Assembly: GCA_002412495.1 (NCBI GenBank)
Contig: DHVE01000105.1
Coordinates: 1 to 15,959, forward strand
Length of the DNA: 15,959 nt
Reading direction: 5' to 3'
DNA from: Betaproteobacteria bacterium UBA5216
GTDB lineage: Bacteria > Pseudomonadota > Gammaproteobacteria > Burkholderiales > SG8-41
Shown here: positions 12,747-15,959 of the stretch, one piece after another
Layout: the number at the start of each line of letters is the position of its first letter
Numbering within the stretch: the first letter of the stretch is position 1
Notes under the pieces: generated by a model
What the model saw: the letters and a program-made list of their open reading frames with translations, nothing else
Databases searched by the model: none
Told to the model about the DNA's origin: nothing
Program-made: the position numbers and the translations under genes

Positions 12747-14741
12747 TTAGCTCGCCGCTGTCAGACGCGCGTCGGACGCAGGCAGTGGCGCGGATTGCCT
12801 GCGCGTGGCGAGGCGATAACGTTTGTCGAGCACGGCGAGCAACCCGCCCAGCGCCATCAGCACACAACCGCCCCAGATCCAATCGACAAACGGCTTGACC
12901 TGCACGCGCACCACCCACGCCTTGCCGTCGCCGGCTTCAACCGGTTCGCCCAGCGACACATACAAATCGCGCGTGAAACGCGTGTTGATGGCCGCTTCGG
13001 TCATGGCATTTTTCTGCACATGGTACATGCGTTTTTCGGGGTACATCATGCCCACCGCGGACGCGCCCTGCGTGACGGCGAATGTGCCGCGAACGGCCAC
13101 GTAGTTGGGGCCTTTGACATCATTCAGCGCATCGAATCGGAAGGTGTAGCCGCCGAGTTCGACGGATTCGCCGGGCGCGAGCTTCACGTCCTTTTCGGCC
13201 TCGAAACTCTTGACCATGGTGACGCCGACCACGAACACCGCCACGCCCATGTGCGCCAGCAACATGCCATAGTAGCTGCGCGACTGCGCGCGCCATTTCG
13301 CGATGCCCGATCCGGGCGTTTGCTTCAGGCGCGATGCCAGCGTGGTGAGGCTGCTGGCGACAATCCACACCGCCAGCAACAAGCCAAAACTCGCCATTGG
13401 TGTCCATGTCCCCATCGTCAGCGGCAGTAGCAGGCCGCCCGCGACCGCCACCGCGAACGCCCATTTGAAACGCGTAGCCAGTTCCGGCACATGCGCCTGC
13501 TTCCAGCGCGCCATTGGCCCCACGCCCATCAGGAACAGCGCCGGCGCCATCAGCGGCACGAACACGGTTTCAAAATACGGCGGTCCGACGGAAAGCTTGC
13601 CCAGATTCAACGCATCGAGAAACAGCGGATACAGCGTGCCGAGCAGAACCGATCCGGCCGCCACCGCCAATAGCACATTGTTGGTAAGCAAAAATGATTC
13701 GCGCGACACCACGTCGAATTGCCCGCCCAGCCCCACGCGATTCGCGCGCCAGGCAAACAAGGTGAGCGAGCCGCCGATCACCACTACCAGGAACGCAAGA
13801 ATAAAGATGCCACGCTTGGGATCGGTGGCAAACGCATGCACCGAGGTCAGCACGCCGGAACGCACCAGAAACGTGCCCAGCAGCGACAGCGCAAACGCAA
13901 AAATCGCCAGCAATACCGTCCAGCTTTTGAAGGCGCCGCGCTTCTCGGTGACAGCCAGCGAATGAATCAAAGCCGTCCCCATCAACCAAGGCATGAACGA
14001 AGCGTTTTCCACCGGGTCCCAGAACCACCAGCCGCCCCAGCCGAGTTCGTAATACGCCCACCAACTGCCGAGCGCGATGCCGAGCGTCAAGAACATCCAC
14101 GCCGCGGTGGTCCATGGCCGCGACCAGCGCGCCCAGGTGGCATCGAGCCGCCCCGACAGCAGCGCGGCTATGGCAAACGCAAACGCCACCGAGAAGCCGA
14201 CATAACCCATGTAAAGCATGGGCGGATGAATCACCATGCCGGGGTCTTGCAGCAAAGGATTCAGATCGCGCCCGTCCATCGCCGCCGGCAGCAACCGGTC
14301 GAACGGGTTGGAGGTAAACAACATGAAACACAGGAACCCCACGCTGACCAAACCCAGCACGCCCAGTACGCGCGCGATGATGTCATCCGGCAGATGGCGG
14401 CTGAACACGCTGACCGCCATCGTCCACAACGACAGCATCAGCACCCATAACAGCAACGAACCTTCATGGCCGCCCCAAACGCCGGCCACGCGATACTGCA
14501 ACGGCAAACCCGAATTGGAGTTCGATGCCACGTACAGCACGGAAAAATCGTTGGTCACGAACGAATACGTCAGACAACCGAACGCGATGGCGACAAACAC
14601 AAATTGCCCCTGCGCGGCGGGACGCGCGAGGTTCATCCAGGATTGTGTTCCGCGCGCCGCGCCCGCCAGCGGCAGCGTACCCTGTGCAAGCGCGAGCAGC
14701 AACGCGAGGACCAGCGCGAAATTGCCGAGTTCGGGAATCAT
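12747..14741 (-). CDS. ccmF: Heme lyase subunit CcmF
   Basis: CcmF is the integral-membrane core of the complex that ligates heme to apocytochrome c. The 664 residues have many hydrophobic helices and the heme-handling WWD segment WGGWWFWDPVENASF (residues 235-249). Candidate heme-ligand histidines flank it: His172 in MVIHPPMLYMGY and His260 in ALIHSLAVTEKR. GVWGGHEGS is at 87-95. A periplasmic domain lies near the C-terminus (about 530-620) before the last helix (IWGGCVLMALGGLLAVL). The length is normal for the family. The ATG at 14741 has no strong Shine-Dalgarno and follows the ccmE stop by 27 bases, the largest gap in the operon. Confidence 0.97.
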   Translation of the reverse strand: MIPELGNFALVLALLLALAQGTLPLAGAARGTQSWMNLARPAAQGQFVFVAIAFGCLTYSFVTNDFSVLYVASNSNSGLPLQYRVAGVWGGHEGSLLLWVLMLSLWTMAVSVFSRHLPDDIIARVLGVLGLVSVGFLCFMLFTSNPFDRLLPAAMDGRDLNPLLQDPGMVIHPPMLYMGYVGFSVAFAFAIAALLSGRLDATWARWSRPWTTAAWMFLTLGIALGSWWAYYELGWGGWWFWDPVENASFMPWLMGTALIHSLAVTEKRGAFKSWTVLLAIFAFALSLLGTFLVRSGVLTSVHAFATDPKRGIFILAFLVVVIGGSLTLFAWRANRVGLGGQFDVVSRESFLLTNNVLLAVAAGSVLLGTLYPLFLDALNLGKLSVGPPYFETVFVPLMAPALFLMGVGPMARWKQAHVPELATRFKWAFAVAVAGGLLLPLTMGTWTPMASFGLLLAVWIVASSLTTLASRLKQTPGSGIAKWRAQSRSYYGMLLAHMGVAVFVVGVTMVKSFEAEKDVKLAPGESVELGGYTFRFDALNDVKGPNYVAVRGTFAVTQGASAVGMMYPEKRMYHVQKNAMTEAAINTRFTRDLYVSLGEPVEAGDGKAWVVRVQVKPFVDWIWGGCVLMALGGLLAVLDKRYRLATRRQSAPLPASDARLTAAS

Positions 14742-14768
14742 AAGTTGCGCGCCTGGTTGCTCTGGGTT

Positions 14769-15263
14769 TTATTTGGAGGACGGTGAATTCACTATCGAAC
14801 GCGCGGCTTTTTCGTTGATCGCCTGGCCCTTTTTCATCGCTTCGGCGGCTTCGGGCGGCATGTAATTTTCATCATGCTTGGCGAGCACTTCGCTCGCCAC
14901 GAACAGGCCGTTTTCGAGACGCCCCTGCGCCACCACGCCCTTACCTTCGCGAAACAGATCGGGGAGCACGCCTTTGTACGCCACGGGCATGGTCTTCGCG
15001 CTGTCGGTGACGACAAAATGCACGGTGACGCCATCCGGCTGGCGCTTGACGCTGCCTTTCTCGACCATGCCGCCGACTCGAAACGCGCGTCCCTGCGGCG
15101 CTTCGTTCGCGGCCACTTGCGAGGGCGTGAAGAAAAACACCAGATTCTGCTGAAACGCCGACAGCACCAGCGCCGCGGCAATCGCCAAACCGGCCACGCC
15201 GGTGACGATCAGAATAATACGGCGATGACGCGGCTTCAGCGTCGCGGGCGTCGCTGTGCTCAT
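14769..15263 (-). CDS. ccmE: Periplasmic heme chaperone CcmE
   Basis: CcmE takes heme from CcmC and carries it covalently to CcmF. The 164 residues contain one N-terminal membrane anchor (about 16-36), an OB-fold periplasmic domain (FRVGGMVEKGSV at 61-72 and GKGVVAQGRL at 108-116), and the heme attachment motif KHDENYMPPE. In it, His130 is the covalent heme ligand and Tyr134 the nearby coordinating residue. This is the classical HxxxY type. The ATG overlaps the ccmD stop as ATGA. Confidence 0.97.
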   Translation of the reverse strand: MSTATPATLKPRHRRIILIVTGVAGLAIAAALVLSAFQQNLVFFFTPSQVAANEAPQGRAFRVGGMVEKGSVKRQPDGVTVHFVVTDSAKTMPVAYKGVLPDLFREGKGVVAQGRLENGLFVASEVLAKHDENYMPPEAAEAMKKGQAINEKAARSIVNSPSSK

Positions 15264-15403
15264 AACTTACCCGCCGCACCGCGCCGCAACCGCAGCGACA
15301 CGAGTTCGATCGCGATGCACGCGAGCGTTACCGCGTACGAACCCCACACATAAAGCCCATAACCACCCATGGCAAAAAACTCGCTTGCACTGCCCCAGTT
15401 CAT
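15260..15403 (-). CDS. ccmD: Heme exporter small membrane protein CcmD
   Basis: A 47-residue gene, easy to miss because of its size. It starts MNWGSASEFFAMGGYGLYVW, matching the CcmD family pattern, has a single helix (about 17-37) and a basic end (LRLRRGAAGKL). CcmD stabilises the CcmABC complex and is needed to release heme-loaded CcmE. Its ATG overlaps the ccmC stop (ATGA) and its TGA overlaps the ccmE start (ATGA), so it is translationally locked between them. TGAGGA lies about eight bases before the ATG. Confidence 0.93.
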   Translation of the reverse strand: MNWGSASEFFAMGGYGLYVWGSYAVTLACIAIELVSLRLRRGAAGKL

Positions 15404-15959
15404 GGCTGTGTCCTCAGGTATTCCGTCACCCACTCGCTACGCCGTTCGCGCTCCAGAATTATGCAGCGCACGCGCCACAACGAAGCCGCAATTGCATACG
15501 CCCAGCACGCAAACGCCATGACAATCATACCGGCGAACATGGTCATCGCCATCGTGGGTGCGCTTTTCAGGCTGACCGACGAGCCCTGATGCAAGGTGTT
15601 CCACCACTTCACCGAAAAATAAATGATCGGGATGTTGATCACGCCTACCAGCGCCAGCACCGCGCCGGCTTTATCCGCGCGGCGCGGATCGTCAATGGCA
15701 GCTTGCAGCGCCATAAAACCAAAATACAAAAACAACAGCAATAATTCGGAGGTGATGCGCGCATCCCAAACCCACCACGTGCCCCAGGTCGGCTTGCCCC
15801 AAAACGCACCGGTCCACAGCGCGATAAAAGTAAACATCGCGCCGGTGGGCGCAAGCGCCGTCGCCATCATGCCCGACAGCCGCGTGTTGAATGCCAAGCC
15901 GACGCCAGCCCAGAACGCCATCGCGAGATAAACCACCATCGACATCCACGCCGCCGGCA
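15400..15959 (-). CDS. ccmC: Heme transporter CcmC, 3' part (cut by window edge)
   Basis: The window holds the last 185 codons. The first residues, PAAWMSMVVYLAMAF, continue the conserved block around the first heme-ligand histidine, which should lie just outside. The WWD heme-handling segment GTWWVWDARITSELLLLF follows, and the second ligand His is in KWWNTLHQGSSVS. Four to five membrane helices are visible. CcmC loads heme onto CcmE. The frame is open to the right edge, so the internal ATG at 15945 is not the real start. The stop overlaps ccmD. Confidence 0.96.
   Translation of the reverse strand, partial: PAAWMSMVVYLAMAFWAGVGLAFNTRLSGMMATALAPTGAMFTFIALWTGAFWGKPTWGTWWVWDARITSELLLLFLYFGFMALQAAIDDPRRADKAGAVLALVGVINIPIIYFSVKWWNTLHQGSSVSLKSAPTMAMTMFAGMIVMAFACWAYAIAASLWRVRCIILERERRSEWVTEYLRTQP

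Noticed and set aside
12795..14450. Several plus-strand ORFs of 200-240 codons opposite ccmF
   Set aside because: ccmF is certain on the minus strand; these are compositionally odd, His- and Arg-rich shadows.
15400..15945. CcmC starting at the internal ATG at 15945
   Set aside because: The frame stays open to the edge and the upstream codons PAAW belong to the conserved CcmC block, so the gene is truncated by the window.

Overview
The window is compact, fairly GC-rich bacterial chromosome carrying housekeeping and accessory genes. Three things suggest a betaproteobacterium: an S-adenosylhomocysteine (SAH) riboswitch ahead of metH, a System I cytochrome c maturation operon in the order ccmC-D-E-F-G-H-I, and a small membrane protein beginning MNLPDHIRK that resembles a family I recall from Burkholderiales-like genomes. 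This assignment is an inference from gene content; no rRNA or other strict marker is present.

Layout. Positions 1-1197 (minus strand) hold the first 399 codons of cobalamin-dependent methionine synthase, metH, which continues past the left edge. Its leader (about 1228-1336) matches the SAH riboswitch architecture, with a -10 box just upstream. Divergent from it is a single-domain rhodanese (1439-1825, plus), whose -10 box overlaps a perfect 16-bp inverted repeat. Convergent to that, on the minus strand, a Bcr/CflA-type drug exporter (2919-4130) overlaps by 8 bases a VIT1/CCC1-type metal transporter with an N-terminal ferritin-like segment (1892-2926).

On the plus strand follow a possible 39-codon small ORF (4160-4279) and a two-helix membrane protein (4276-4698). 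The zinc-knuckle C-terminus of the latter looks frameshifted. Between it and the next gene are two folded elements (4672-4691 and 4722-4771).

Positions 4768-10140 (minus) contain fumarylacetoacetase, a metallo-beta-lactamase-fold hydrolase and, upstream, three tightly coupled envelope genes: an autotransporter-type beta-barrel with almost no passenger, a lipoprotein alpha/beta-hydrolase, and a secreted caspase-like peptidase. The barrel stop and hydrolase start share one base (TAATG). The hydrolase stop and caspase start overlap as ATGA. This trio is the most likely place for an undescribed functional system.

Positions 10141-10485 are non-coding. They hold a terminator-like hairpin, an 8-bp inverted repeat, a candidate promoter and a leader hairpin. 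Positions 10486-15959 (minus) are ccmI, ccmH, ccmG, ccmF, ccmE, ccmD (47 codons) and the 3' part of ccmC, nearly all overlapping or separated by a few bases. They encode heme delivery, apocytochrome reduction and ligation in the inner membrane and periplasm. Their upstream partners ccmA and ccmB would be expected beyond the right edge.

I saw no tRNA, rRNA, CRISPR array, insertion sequence or phage gene. The long ORFs opposite metH, fumarylacetoacetase and ccmF are shadows.
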